From: Marinihelvus sp963695135
Lineage (GTDB): Bacteria > Pseudomonadota > Gammaproteobacteria > Xanthomonadales > SZUA-36
Direction: 5' to 3'
Assembly: GCA_963695135.1 (NCBI GenBank)
Contig: CAVOGA010000003.1
Coordinates: forward strand, 558,001 to 622,000
DNA length: 64,000 nt
This document shows, piece by piece, positions 21,166 through 30,314 of the stretch. Made by a program: the position numbers and the translations under genes. Each line of letters opens with the position of its first letter. Position 1 is the stretch's first letter. Under the pieces are notes generated by a model. It made no database searches. It was not told the origin of the DNA and saw only the letters and a program-made list of their open reading frames with translations.

Positions 21166-21777
21166 TCAGGCCGCGGCAGCCCGCAGCGCCAGGTTTCTTA
21201 AAATCGAAGCCGTGACGCCCCAGACCTTCTGTTCGCGCCATCTCAGGCTGTGCACCACGCGCGTTTCACCGTGGCGGTGAATCCGGGTCTCGCGATACGC
21301 GCCGGGATCCAGGACCCGCTCAAGGGGAACGGTAAAAACGAGGTCTACCTCGCGCCGGTCCGGAACCAGCTCAATATTGCCGTATACCAGGCCCACCACG
21401 GGCAGCACGCGAAAATCACTGACGGTGTCGATCCGGTCGAGGAAGCCCAGCGGCTGCACCTGCGACGGATCAAGGCCGATTTCTTCCTCGGCTTCGCGCA
21501 GCGCCGTGCGCACCCCCGATGGGTCTCCCGCGTCTGCAGCGCCACCCGGAAACGCAACCTGTCCGGCGTGCTTTGCCAGGCGGCTGGAACGAACGGTGAG
21601 AATAACGCCAGGCTCGGGACGGTCAAGGACCGCGACCAGGACCGCGGCGGTCCGGCGTGGACGCGTGCGGTTAGCGGGTTCCGGGTGCCAGCCGTGCACC
21701 TGCAGGGGCGCCGCACCGGCTTCAAAGGGGGAAACCGCGGCCCTCAACAGGGATTGCCAGGGTGCGGATTCGGTCAA
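21166..21777 (-). CDS. nudL: Nudix CoA pyrophosphatase (NudL/YeaB type)
   Basis: A 203-residue Nudix hydrolase. The Nudix box spans GGAADAGDPSGVRTALREA and then EEEIGLDPSQV, with the Glu residues that bind Mg2+. The upstream LTVRSSRLAKHAGQVAFPGG matches the NuCoA motif of the family that cleaves coenzyme A to phosphopantetheine and 3',5'-ADP. The length is typical of E. coli NudL. It lies on minus between the FKBP gene and the sseA gene, with 16 bp to sseA, so these may be co-transcribed. Confidence 0.9.
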   Translation of the reverse strand: MTESAPWQSLLRAAVSPFEAGAAPLQVHGWHPEPANRTRPRRTAAVLVAVLDRPEPGVILTVRSSRLAKHAGQVAFPGGAADAGDPSGVRTALREAEEEIGLDPSQVQPLGFLDRIDTVSDFRVLPVVGLVYGNIELVPDRREVDLVFTVPLERVLDPGAYRETRIHRHGETRVVHSLRWREQKVWGVTASILRNLALRAAAA

Positions 21778-21795
21778 GGCGGAATGTTGACATGC

Positions 21796-21820
21796 CCGGC
21801 CGGGCGTGATGCCCGGCCGG
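21796..21820 (-). terminator. Perfect 10-bp GC hairpin between FKBP and Nudix genes
   Basis: CCGGCCGGGC and GCCCGGCCGG arms with a 5-base loop, 12 bp after the FKBP stop. It lacks a T-tract, so it may slow or stabilise transcript ends instead of being a classical terminator. Confidence 0.5.
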
Positions 21821-21832
21821 TCGGATTACCTG

Positions 21833-22516
21833 TTACTCGATCACTTCGATCAGTTTCAGATCGAACTGCAGCGCCTCGTTCGGGCCCACCGCCGGCGGGT
21901 TACCACGCTGACCAAATGCGAGCTCGGGCGGAACCCAGATCTGCCAGGTAGAACCGACTTTCATGAGCGGCAGCACTTCCTGCCAGCCCTGCAGCACCTC
22001 GTTTACCGTGAATTCCTGGGGAACGCCGCGGGCGAAGGAGCTGTCGATTTCGATACCGTCAATCTTGGAGCTGCGATAGTGAACGCTGACCCGGTCTTCC
22101 AGGCCCGGACGGCCGCCGGTGCCTTCCTCGATGATGCGGTACTGAACGCCGGAAGGCAGAACAACCACGTTGGTCTTACCCTGGTTTTCCGCAAGGAAGG
22201 TTTCTGCCTTGGCCTGGTTCTCCTGAGCCAGCGCCTGCAGGGCAGCGATCTGCTCCTGGCGGACCTTCTCCTGGAGTTCGGTCAGCAGCCGGCGCATCTC
22301 CGCCGGTGCAACCTGCGGCTCGTTACCGGCCACGGAGTCGCGAATCGCATCAATCAGTGCTTCCACGTCGAAGTCTTCACCGCGGCGGCCGATATCGGCG
22401 CCGAGGTCCCAGCCAACCGCATAGCTCAGTTGGCCTTTTTCAGTAGACAGGTCCTGGGCCATCACGGCGGCCGGGGCCAGAACCATCACAGCAGTCAGTG
22501 CGAACTTGAATCGCAT
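21833..22516 (-). CDS. FKBP-type peptidyl-prolyl isomerase, Mip/FkpA-like, exported
   Basis: A 227-residue protein starting MRFKFALTAVMVLAP with a signal peptide ending at VMAQ. An N-terminal helical dimerisation segment (TEKGQLSYAVGWDLGADI, then Lys/Glu/Gln-rich helix to about residue 120) precedes the FKBP domain (VLPSGVQYRIIEEGTG, VSVHYRSSKIDG, VLQGWQEVLPLMKVGSTW, LAFGQRG, LQFDLKLIEV). This is the Mip/FkpA/FklB architecture, which folds periplasmic proteins by proline isomerisation. The longer upstream frame has no ribosome-binding site. A strong hairpin follows the stop. Confidence 0.93.
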   Translation of the reverse strand: MRFKFALTAVMVLAPAAVMAQDLSTEKGQLSYAVGWDLGADIGRRGEDFDVEALIDAIRDSVAGNEPQVAPAEMRRLLTELQEKVRQEQIAALQALAQENQAKAETFLAENQGKTNVVVLPSGVQYRIIEEGTGGRPGLEDRVSVHYRSSKIDGIEIDSSFARGVPQEFTVNEVLQGWQEVLPLMKVGSTWQIWVPPELAFGQRGNPPAVGPNEALQFDLKLIEVIE

Positions 22517-22845
22517 CACAATCCCTCCGGATCTTGTTGTATTGGGCGGCGGCCGGTGGAAGGGCCGTCGCAAAGGGGCGCTATTCTAACGCAGCGGGCC
22601 ATGAAAAGCACAGGCGTAACTGCAGCGCCGACCTGTGTGACCCCTGACCCGGTGAATCGTTCACCCCGATCAGCTAGCCGGGGCGGGCCAAACAGTGGTG
22701 GGATTTACCACCAACATGCACCGTCCCACGCCATATAAACGAATATCAAGAATATATTTTGATATTTAACAGGCAGTTACAGAATTATAAAAAATTGGCA
22801 CGAAGACTGCATATATCTTCTCATGGAACCGAACAGGAGCGCCCC
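22517..22845. other. Divergent intergenic region between the FKBP gene and pspA
   Basis: No gene is supported. The right part (22740-22800) is unusually AT-rich for this genome, with runs such as AATATATTTTGATATTTAA, and leads into a sigma-54-type promoter at 22796-22811. AT-rich upstream DNA is typical of IHF and PspF enhancer regions, but no individual site is claimed. Confidence 0.6.
22796..22811 (+). promoter_or_regulatory. Sigma-54 promoter of the psp operon
   Basis: TGGCACGAAGACTGCA matches the -24/-12 consensus (TGGCACG, four bases, TTGC) with one substitution, at the correct spacing. It ends 34 bp before the pspA ATG. Sigma-54 control of pspABC by PspF is established in enterobacteria. 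No pspF gene is seen beside it here. Confidence 0.85.
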
Positions 22846-23547
22846 ATGAGCGTATTTTCGAGATTAAGTGACATCATCAACGCCAACCTGAACTCCCTGC
22901 TGGAAAAAGCGGAGGATCCTGAAAAGATCATCCGGCTCATGATCCAGGAGATGGAGGATACGCTGGTTGAGATCCGCTCCGCCGCCGCGAAGTGTATCGC
23001 CGATCGCAAAGAGCTGCGGCGCCGCATCGACTATCTCGGCAAAGAACAGGCCGAGTGGGCCGACCGGGCGGAACTCGCCGTGCGCCGTGAACGCGAAGAC
23101 CTGGCGCGCGCAGCCCTCGCGGAAAAGCAGGCCGTGGGTGACGAGATCGACGCCCTGAGCAATGACCTGGACCTGCTCGACGATCAGCTGGAGAAGTTCA
23201 ACCAGGACATCGCCAAACTGCAGTCCAAGCTCAGTGACGCCAAGAACCGTCAGCGCAGCATCGTGCTGCGGCACAAGACTGCCAGGACACAACTTGCAGC
23301 GCGCAAGCACATCCATGACGACAGCATTGACGACATGCTGTTCCGTTTTGAAAACGCGGAACGCAAGATCGACCGCCTCGAATCCGAGGGTGAAGCGCTG
23401 GGCATGGGCCGCCGCCGCAACCTGGCCGATGAGATTGCCGGCCTGGAAGACAGCGACCGGGTCGAAGAAGAGTTGGCAAACCTGAAGACACAGGTCGGCA
23501 AGAAGCCTGCCAAGGACAGCGGCAACAAGCAGGGAGATAAAAAATGA
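22846..23547 (+). CDS. pspA: Phage shock protein A (ESCRT-III/Vipp1 family membrane-maintenance protein)
   Basis: A 233-residue, almost wholly alpha-helical protein starting MSVFSRLSDIINANLNSLL, with the conserved EDPEKIIRLMIQEMEDTL segment and long coiled-coil helices rich in Glu, Lys, Arg and Asp. PspA assembles on stressed inner membrane and, when not engaged, holds the activator PspF inactive. The longer frame upstream covers the promoter and is not coding. It overlaps pspB by 4 bp. The nearby sigma-54 promoter supports induction by envelope stress. Confidence 0.97.
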   Translation: MSVFSRLSDIINANLNSLLEKAEDPEKIIRLMIQEMEDTLVEIRSAAAKCIADRKELRRRIDYLGKEQAEWADRAELAVRREREDLARAALAEKQAVGDEIDALSNDLDLLDDQLEKFNQDIAKLQSKLSDAKNRQRSIVLRHKTARTQLAARKHIHDDSIDDMLFRFENAERKIDRLESEGEALGMGRRRNLADEIAGLEDSDRVEEELANLKTQVGKKPAKDSGNKQGDKK

Positions 23548-23768
23548 GCGAAGCCATTCCAATTATCTTCCTGACCGTCTGCCTGCCCCTGTGGATCGTC
23601 TTCCACTACATCACCAAGTGGCGAAGCGACAAAGGGCTGACCACGGAAGACGAAAAGATGCTGAGCGAGATCTGGGAATCCACGAACCGCATGGAAGAAC
23701 GGATCAACACGCTCGAACGCATCCTGGACATCGAGGCGCCAAGCTGGCGGTCACGTCATGGAGCGTGA
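23544..23768 (+). CDS. pspB: Phage shock protein B
   Basis: A 74-residue protein with one N-terminal transmembrane helix (AIPIIFLTVCLPLWIVFHYI) and a charged coiled-coil cytoplasmic part (MLSEIWESTNRMEERINTLE) ending with the family tail EAPSWR. PspB with PspC senses inner-membrane stress and recruits PspA. It overlaps pspA by 4 bp and pspC by 11 bp, so translation is likely coupled through the operon. Confidence 0.95.
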   Translation: MSEAIPIIFLTVCLPLWIVFHYITKWRSDKGLTTEDEKMLSEIWESTNRMEERINTLERILDIEAPSWRSRHGA

Positions 23769-24162
23769 ACGGACCAATCCGCACCGCCTCTATCGGAATC
23801 GCGATGACGCGATGATCGCCGGGGTGTGCGCCGGCCTGGCGGATTATTTCGGTTTTCATCGTCGCGGCCTGCGGCTGGTGGTGGCCATCAGTGCGCTGTT
23901 CTTCATGCCCTTCGTGGTCATCAGCTACATCGTGCTGGCCATCATCCTGCCGGTCAGACCCTCGGAGCCGGTCGTGGATGAAAAAAAGGCCGTTTTCTGG
24001 CGCGAGGTGAGCAATGCACCGGCCGATGTGTTCGGTAACCTGCGCCACCGCTTCCGCGAACTCGACCATCGCCTGCAGCGCATGGAGGCCTTCGTGACCT
24101 CGCGGGAGTTCGAATTTGACCGGGAAATGAAACGGGAAGAATCGGCCGCCGGGAACCACTGA
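23758..24162 (+). CDS. pspC: Phage shock protein C
   Basis: A 134-residue protein with the PspC domain: the N-terminal segment DDAMIAGVCAGLADYFG, then two hydrophobic helices (LVVAISALFFMPFVVISYIVLAII as two adjacent spans), followed by a polar coiled-coil tail to the C-terminus. It is the inner-membrane partner of PspB and PspA in the envelope-stress response. It overlaps pspB by 11 bp and closes the recognisable psp operon. pspD is not seen. Confidence 0.94.
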   Translation: MERERTNPHRLYRNRDDAMIAGVCAGLADYFGFHRRGLRLVVAISALFFMPFVVISYIVLAIILPVRPSEPVVDEKKAVFWREVSNAPADVFGNLRHRFRELDHRLQRMEAFVTSREFEFDREMKREESAAGNH

Positions 24163-24311
24163 GCAACGGGCTGGTGCGACCAGGCGATCGCGATAGCCGC
24201 CGAACCGTAACGGTATGGCAATCAAATACGTCAACTATTTAAGGGCAAAACAGTCTTGAGTAGGACGAAGGCTGACAAAGCGTATCAGGATTGACCATGA
24301 GGACTATCGCA

Positions 24312-24482
24312 ATGAGCTTGAATGAAAACGGTCGCGATCCGGAATCCGGCGCCCCGGCACCAATCTTCGCTTCCAGCTGGATGGCCCTGTTACTGCTGCT
24401 CCGTAACGAGTTCGGCAATCTATACTCCGGGATGGCGGCGCAGGAGCTCGAGGACGGAGAAGACGGCAACACCCTCAACTGA
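24312..24482 (+). CDS. Possible small protein downstream of pspC
   Basis: A 56-residue frame beginning MSLNENGRDPESG. GAGGA lies about 8 bp upstream of the ATG as a plausible ribosome-binding site, and an intrinsic terminator lies 32 bp after the stop. The central segment SWMALLLLLRNEFGNLYSG is hydrophobic and could be a short membrane helix. The acidic end is QELEDGEDG. I recognise no family. It lies about 150 bp after pspC and may have its own promoter or be read from the psp transcript. Coding status is inferred from the context only. Confidence 0.45.
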   Translation: MSLNENGRDPESGAPAPIFASSWMALLLLLRNEFGNLYSGMAAQELEDGEDGNTLN

Positions 24483-24514
24483 GCCGTTCGACCAACAACG
24501 CCACGCCCCGCCGG

Positions 24515-24545
24515 AATGCCGCTCAATGCGGCATTTTGCGTTTTT
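24515..24545 (+). terminator. Intrinsic terminator after psp region
   Basis: AATGCCGC and GCGGCATT arms flank a five-base loop, followed by TTGCGTTTTT. It lies 32 bp beyond the small frame and upstream of the enoyl-CoA hydratase gene. Confidence 0.85.
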
Positions 24546-24616
24546 GGGGGTTCTTGTCTTGAACCGTCACCTGGTTCCCCTATCATGCAGCCCTTGGACA
24601 ACAGCGGACCCCGGCC

Positions 24617-25400
24617 ATGACCAACAACACCGTACTCAGCCGTCACGACAACGGCGTCACCACCCTGACCATCAACCGGCAGGAAAAGCTCAACGCGCTG
24701 AATGCGCAGGTCATAGAGGCACTTGAGCACGCTTTCGGGGAGGCGGCATCCAACCCTGAAACGCGGGTCGTGGTGGTGACCGGGTGCCGGGGAAAAGGCC
24801 TTCGTGGCGGGCGCGGATATCGCCGAGTTGAGCGGCCTGGATGCCCGTGAAGCGGAAGCGTTCGTGGCGCGGGGCCATGCGCTGATGCGGCAAATTGAGC
24901 GACTCGGCAAGCCGGTAATTGCAGCCATTAACGGCTTCGCCCTGGGTGGCGGCTGCGAACTTGCGCTGGCCTGCACGATCAGGATCGCCGCGGACAATGC
25001 AATGCTTGGCCTTCCGGAAGTCAAACTGGGACTGATTCCCGGCTATGGCGGCACGCAGCGTCTGAGCCGGATCGTCGGACGGGGCCGCGCGCTGCACATG
25101 ATGCTGACCGGCGACCCGGTCAATGCGGCGGACGCCCTGGCGGCCGGCCTGGTAACGCGGGTAGTCGCCGCAGCCGACCTGGCCGAAGAGGCCGGCAAGC
25201 TGGCGGCCAAACTGGCCAGCGGGGCGCCACTGGCCATGCGCGCCATCATGGACAGCGTTCACGAGGGTGCGGACCTGCGTTTTGAGGCGGCGATCGACGT
25301 CGAAACCCAAAACTTCGTGGCGATCTGCCAGACAGACGATATGCGCGAAGGCAGCAGCGCCTTCCTGGAGAAACGGAAACCGGCGTTTACCGGCCGGTAA
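24617..25400 (+). pseudogene. Enoyl-CoA hydratase, one frameshift
   Basis: The first frame gives the crotonase N-terminus (VTTLTINRQEKLNALNAQV to RVVVVTG). The second frame continues with AFVAGADIAEL, GFALGGGCELALACTIRIA, LPEVKLGLIPGYGGTQRLSR and the C-terminal DMREGSSAFLEKRKPAFTG. Both catalytic glutamates expected of a hydratase are in the second frame. At 24782 one extra G in GGGTGCC breaks the frame; dropping it gives the normal GAGEKAFVAGAD. Joined length about 260 residues, normal. This is more likely an assembly indel than a dead gene, since nothing else is damaged. Confidence 0.9.
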
Positions 25401-25426
25401 GCTGCTGAACGGGCGCCCTGGGCAGC

Positions 25427-26877
25427 CTAGCTGCGCCCGTAAATGTCCTCGAAGCGCTCAATGTCATCCTCGCCGAAGTAGTCCCCGGTCTGTACCTCGA
25501 TGAGGTGGATGTCCTCCGTGCCCGGGTTTTCCAGCCGGTGCATGGTGTTGACCGGGATGTAGGTTGACTGATTCTGCTGCAGCAGGAGTTCCTCGTCGCC
25601 CAGGCGCACCTTCGCCTTGCCCTGGACCACGGTCCAGTGCTCGGCGCGACGCTGGTGACGCTGCAATGAGAGCACCTGGCCGGGCTTGACCACCAGGCGC
25701 TTGACCTTGCAGTCCGGCGCATCCTCCAGCACGGTGAAACTTCCCCAGGGGCGGTGCACGGTCTTGTGAAAAATGGCCGATTCATCGTCCAGCGCCCGGA
25801 GCTGGCTGACGACCTGGCCGACATCCTGCGCCTGGTCCCGGTCTGCGACCAGCACCGCATCGCCGGTATCAACAATCACCACGTTGTTGACCCCGACCAC
25901 GGCAACCAGGCGCTCCTCGCTCTGCACAAAGCAGTTGCGTGAGCCCACCAGCACGGCTTTGCCACGCACGCGGTTGCCCGCCTCGTCCGATTCGTAAAGC
26001 TCGGAAATCGCCTTCCACGAACCGATATCACTCCAACCGAAGTCGGCAACGACCATGGCCGTGTTTTCAGAACGCTCCATCACCGCGTAGTCGATGGAGA
26101 TGGAGGGACACAGGGCGAACGACTCGGCGGGCAGTTCCAGCGGGTTGGCGTCCGCTGCGAGGCCGTTGAACACCGCTTGCACTGCATCCATGACATCCGG
26201 CGCGTTTGCCCGCAGCTCCGCCAGCAGCGTTCCCGCGGTGAAACAGAACATGCCGGAATTCCAGTGATAGCCGCCCTCGGCAAGGTAGCGTTCCGCTGTT
26301 TCCAGGTCGGGCTTTTCAACAAAACGGGCTACTTCGAAACCCTCGCCCAGCGCATCACCCTGGCGCAGGTAACCAAAACCGGTTTCCGGATGCGAGGGGT
26401 GCATACCAAAGGTGACCAGCCGGCCTTCCCCGGCCAGGCCGCGCGCCCGCTCGACCGCCTGGACGAAAGCATCCAGTGTCATTGATCGAGGTGATCGGCA
26501 GGCATCACCAGCATGACCGCATCTTCCCCGTAGAGCGCCTTGACCTGCAGAGCTGCGAGCCCGATGGCCGGCGCCGTGTTGCGGCCCATGGGTTCAAGCA
26601 GGAAGCGCGCCTGCTCCGGGCCGGCGCCGAGCTTTCGATACAGGTCACGGGTGTAAAAAAAGTAATCGCGGCTGGTCACTGTCAGGATCGGCTGGTCGCC
26701 AGCGACTCGCTGGGCCCGCAAAAAGGTCTTTTCGGCCAGGCTTTGTCCGTCCGCAAGCTCCATGAAGGGCTTGGGGTGCGCGCGGCGGGAAACCGGCCAC
26801 AGTCGCGTGCCTGCGCCGCCGGAGAGAATCACCGGCACCATGGGCGCCTCGGCGGATGCTTTTTGAGGGTCAGTCAT
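25427..26877 (-). pseudogene. Mannose-1-phosphate guanylyltransferase/mannose-6-phosphate isomerase, one frameshift
   Basis: The N-terminal frame, from MTDPQKASAEAP, has the nucleotidyltransferase signature VILSGGAGTRLWPVSRRAHP, the KPF motif and LLEPMGRNTAPA, ending at VMPADHL. The second frame resumes at AFVQAVERARG and contains FVEKPDLETAERYL, GYHWNSGMFCF and SIDYAVMER. It ends in the type II phosphomannose isomerase cupin (KRLVVKPGQVLSLQRHQRR, STYIPVNTMHRLEN). The break near 26480 needs one missing base or two extra bases. The bifunctional enzyme makes GDP-mannose for polysaccharides. It overlaps rmlD by 8 bp, so both sugar-nucleotide genes form an operon. Confidence 0.9.
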
Positions 26878-27775
26878 GACGGAGCAGTTCTCCAAGACAG
26901 GCGGCTACGGATTCCTTCACCGGGGCGGGATCCAGACCCAGGCGCCGGCGCAGCAGGCCGGTGCCAAGCACCGATGAGGCCGGCCGCTGTGCAATCGAAG
27001 GAAACGCATCGGAGCCCACTTCCCGGACCTCCGGCATGCGTTCCAGCAGCCCGAGACTCACGGCAGTTTCAAAGATCAGCCGGGAAAATTCAAACCAGCT
27101 ATAGGCTCCGGCATCGGCCGCGTGCATCAGGTGTGTTTCCGGTTGGGGGTCATCCAGCACGCCGCCATCAACCGCAGCCAGTGCATAACGGGCAAGATTT
27201 GCGGCCCAGGTTGGGCGGCCCACCTGGTCGCTGACCACGGACAACTGGTCACGCGTCCTGGCCAGTTCCAGCATCTTCAGCACAAAATTCTGTCCGTGGC
27301 TGGCATACACCCAGGACGTGCGCAGGATGAGATAGCGGCAACCGGATGCCTGTACGGCCTGCTCGCCGGCAAGTTTCGTGACGCCGTAGCGGTTGATGGG
27401 GTGCACCTGGTCGGTCTCCAGGTACGGCGACGCCTTGCGGCCATCAAACACGTAATCGGTGGAAAAATGAACCAGGGCGGAACCGGCATCAGCAGCCCAG
27501 GCGGACATGATCTCCGGCGCCGTGCCATTCACCCGCTGCGCCAGGTCCGGCTCTGACTCGGCCTTGTCGACCGCGGTATAGGCCGCCGCGTTGAAAATCA
27601 GCGACGGTCGATAGTCATGCAACAGCGTTGTCAGGCCGTCGGCATCCGCCAGGTCCAGGGCCCGGTCCGCGCCGGCCCCGTCCAGGGTGGTGGTCAGAAG
27701 CTCGCCACGACCGTCCAGCAGCGGCAGCAGCTCGCGCCCGAGCTGGCCATCTGCGCCGGTCAGAAGAATGCGCAT
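26870..27775 (-). CDS. rfbD: dTDP-4-dehydrorhamnose reductase
   Basis: A 301-residue extended short-chain dehydrogenase. The N-terminal Rossmann motif is LLTGADGQLGRELLPLL; AAYTAVDKAE, VHFSTDYVFDG and the catalytic YxxxK in NRYGVTKLAGEQ identify RmlD. It catalyses the last step to dTDP-L-rhamnose using NADPH, feeding O-antigen or other surface glycans. The other three rml genes are not in the window. The GDP-mannose gene follows with an 8-bp overlap, so the pair likely supplies sugar donors to glycosyltransferases. Confidence 0.94.
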   Translation of the reverse strand: MRILLTGADGQLGRELLPLLDGRGELLTTTLDGAGADRALDLADADGLTTLLHDYRPSLIFNAAAYTAVDKAESEPDLAQRVNGTAPEIMSAWAADAGSALVHFSTDYVFDGRKASPYLETDQVHPINRYGVTKLAGEQAVQASGCRYLILRTSWVYASHGQNFVLKMLELARTRDQLSVVSDQVGRPTWAANLARYALAAVDGGVLDDPQPETHLMHAADAGAYSWFEFSRLIFETAVSLGLLERMPEVREVGSDAFPSIAQRPASSVLGTGLLRRRLGLDPAPVKESVAACLGELLRHD

Positions 27776-27803
27776 GGTTGAAGTGTGGGCGACTCAGGAA
27801 CCC

Positions 27804-28259
27804 TCAGAAGGGGATGTCGTCATCCTGAAAATCGGCACTGTCATGGGATTCGGCAACCGCCGGCTGCGGCTTGTCACGGAAGCCCGATGACTGGGAGGGG
27901 GCGGGACCGCCGCCACTTTCATCGCGTCCTCCAAGCATCTGCATTTCGCTGGCAACAATCTCGGTGGTGTAACGATCCTGGCCGTTCTGATCCTGCCATT
28001 TTCGCGTCTGCAGCCGCCCTTCAACGTAAATCTGGCGGCCCTTGCGAAGATATTCGCCGGCGATTTCCGCCAGGCGGTTAAAAAACACCACGCGGTGCCA
28101 TTCCGTACGCTCCTGCTGTTCTCCGGAGGCCTTGTCGCGCCAGCTGTCCGTTGTCGCAAGGCTGACGTTGGTGATTGCCGAGCCGCTCGCGCTGTAACGG
28201 GTTTCCGGGTCAGCGCCCAGGTTGCCGACCAAAATGACCTTGTTAATGCCTCTTGCCAT
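27804..28259 (-). CDS. ssb: Single-stranded DNA-binding protein
   Basis: A 151-residue protein with an N-terminal OB fold (MARGINKVILVGNLGADPE, WHRVVFFNRLAEIAGEYLRKG, VEGRLQTRKWQDQNG) and a flexible Gly/Pro/Gln-rich linker. It ends in the acidic interaction tip DFQDDDIPF, which recruits repair and replication partners. Start set at the ATG giving MARGINK. The longer upstream frame is non-coding leader. It lies upstream of rmlD on minus with a 28-bp spacer. uvrA, often its divergent neighbour in gammaproteobacteria, is 9 kb away. Confidence 0.97.
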   Translation of the reverse strand: MARGINKVILVGNLGADPETRYSASGSAITNVSLATTDSWRDKASGEQQERTEWHRVVFFNRLAEIAGEYLRKGRQIYVEGRLQTRKWQDQNGQDRYTTEIVASEMQMLGGRDESGGGPAPSQSSGFRDKPQPAVAESHDSADFQDDDIPF

Positions 28260-28608
28260 GATTCCTCTCCAGATGGGCGTGCGTAGCGCCCGTAATGGTT
28301 GTAAGCCGCAGCCCGCCGCGCACCTTGGCAGCCTGTCGTTCCAGCCCGAACCAGGGTGCCTGCCGGGGTCTGATTTGAAGACCCGGAAGTTTATCACAGG
28401 GCCAAGCGGGTAAAACCAGGCCCGTGTCCAGCTTGCGTCTTCATCTGTCAGATTAAGCGTGCCAGCCGCAGGGTTTGGCGGCGAGGGAAAATTGACCCGT
28501 AACCCTGCCGGAAATTTCCTTTCAACTACCTTCACGCCTTCACTTCATCCGGAACAACCCTGCTCGTATAATGAGGGTCCCGCCCCGATCCGCAATGAGC
28601 ATCACACC
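28260..28608. other. Divergent intergenic region between ssb and ispB
   Basis: No gene is supported. A perfect TATAAT lies at 28567-28572, oriented toward ispB and about 37 bp before the likely ATG at 28609. The 17-bp-upstream hexamer is TTCATC, a weak -35 element. The ssb promoter must lie in the left part. Confidence 0.55.
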
Positions 28609-29643
28609 CATGCCCGAGGAGCATCGTTTGACGCCCGATCCGTGCACCGCCGATTCACCCCAGGACCAGCAAGCTGGCGCTTGCCGATATCCTGGCCATG
28701 GGCGCGCCGGATATGGAGCAGGTCAATGGCTGCATTCGTGCCGCGCTGACCTCCGATGTGGTCCTGGTCAACCAGGTATCGGAGTACATCGTGGGCAGCG
28801 GCGGTAAACGGCTGCGACCGCTGTTACTGTGCCTGGCCGCGCGCGCATGCCGCTACGACGGGGACCGCCACTGGACGCTGGCCGCGATCATCGAGTTCAT
28901 TCACACCGCCACCCTGCTGCATGACGACGTGGTTGATGAGTCGGACACGCGACGCGGGCAGCGCTCCGCACACGCGGTATGGGGAAACTCTGCCGCGGTA
29001 CTGGTCGGCGACTTCCTCTACAGCCGCAGCTTCCAGTTGATGGTGACGCTCGACAGCCTGCGCATCATGGAAATCTGGCCGATACCACCAACACGATCGC
29101 CGAGGGCGAGGTTCTGCAGCTGCTGAACCTGGGCGATCCGGAGGTTACCCGGGAAGCGTATTTCCGGGTGATCGATAACAAAACCGCGAAACTGTTCGAA
29201 GCCGCCGGCCGCCTGGCCGCCGTGGTCAGCGAAGCGGGACCCGCCGTCGAGACCGCGCTGGCCGCCTATGGCACCCACCTGGGTCGCGCCTTCCAGATGG
29301 CCGACGATGTGCTGGACTACGCCGGCGATGCCAGCAAGCTGGGGAAAAATGTCGGCGATGATCTCGCCGAGGGCAAACCCACGCTGCCGCTGATCGTGGC
29401 GCGGGAGCGCAGCACCAGCGATGAGCGGGCGCTGATTGACCAGGCCATTTCCGCCGGCGGCAAGGACCATCTTGAGCAGGTGCTGGACATCATCCGTCGC
29501 ACCGGCGCCCTGGCGACCACGGCTGAACTGGCCCGGGCCGAGGCGGAATCAGCGCTGAACGGCACTCGAGCACCCTGCCCGACTCGCCCTGGCGCGATGC
29601 GCTCGCCTCCCTCGCTCACCACAGCCACCAGCGCAGCAGCTGA
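28609..29643 (+). pseudogene. ispB: Octaprenyl-diphosphate synthase (IspB-like polyprenyl synthetase), two or three frameshifts
   Basis: The first good frame begins near 28665 (KLALADILAMGAPDM) and carries GSGGKRLRPLLLCL and the first aspartate-rich motif LLHDDVVDES. The next carries NTIAEGEVLQLLNLGDPEV, KTAKLFEAAGRLAA, the second motif ADDVLDYAGD and KNVGDDLAEGKPTLPL. The natural end LPDSPWRDALASLAHHSHQR, stopping at 29641-29643, lies in a third frame. Breaks fall near 29075 (one base missing; ATCTGG for ATCCTGG) and 29564. A further one near 28665 would link it to the ATG at 28609. The product makes the ubiquinone side chain, so real inactivation is improbable. Confidence 0.88.
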
Positions 29644-29697
29644 AGCTGCCGGCCGGTGACCGGCTGAACAAGCGGCAAACGAAGAACTGATCCCGGC

Positions 29698-30222
29698 TCA
29701 GGGCGCCCCGGCGGCCAGGGACAGGTTCCATTCGGCGATGCGGTCGCTTTGCGCCTTGAGCAGTTCGTCCACACCCTCGACGGTCACCTTGTCAATCGTG
29801 TCACCCATGGCGATCGCATCGACCACTGCCTGGTCCTCGTGCTCCATGACCTCGCCGAACACGGTATGTTTGCCGTCCAGCCAGTCCGTTGCCGTGTGCG
29901 TGATAAAAAACTGGCTGCCGTTGGTTCCCGGCCCCGCGTTGGCCATGGACAGTTTGCCCGGCGCATCGTGCCGTGCCTGCGGCGAACATTCGTCTTCAAA
30001 GCGATAGCCGGGTCCACCGGTGCCGCTGCCGTGCGGACAACCGCCCTGCACCATGAAATTGGGAATGACCCGGTGGAAGTTGAGCCCGTCGTAATAACCC
30101 CGGCGCACCAGGTTGGCGAAGTTGGCCACCGTGACCGGCGCTACCGTATCGAACAAACGAAGCCGGATAGGCCCTTTCGAGGTTTCCATGAGCGCCGTGG
30201 CGCCCGAACTGAGGTCGGTCAT
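29698..30222 (-). CDS. ppiB: Peptidyl-prolyl cis-trans isomerase, cyclophilin type (PpiB-like)
   Basis: A 174-residue cyclophilin without a signal peptide. Core motifs include NFHRVIPNFMVQGGCP, GYRFEDEC, LSMANAGPGTNGSQFFIT and GKHTVFGEV, which hold the active-site Arg, Phe and Gln positions. It speeds proline isomerisation in the cytoplasm. Two starts are possible. The one used gives an 11-residue leader; the internal METSKGPIRLRL start at 30189 would match shorter relatives better. It lies downstream of the murD2 gene on minus, separated by 235 bp with inverted repeats. Confidence 0.92.
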   Translation of the reverse strand: MTDLSSGATALMETSKGPIRLRLFDTVAPVTVANFANLVRRGYYDGLNFHRVIPNFMVQGGCPHGSGTGGPGYRFEDECSPQARHDAPGKLSMANAGPGTNGSQFFITHTATDWLDGKHTVFGEVMEHEDQAVVDAIAMGDTIDKVTVEGVDELLKAQSDRIAEWNLSLAAGAP

Positions 30223-30314
30223 GATTGTTTATTCTCCGCTGCGATGAGTGATCCGGTGTTGCAGGCCCGGCATTAAAAATAATCCCGCCATTTTAAATAA
30301 TTTTGAAACTTTTG

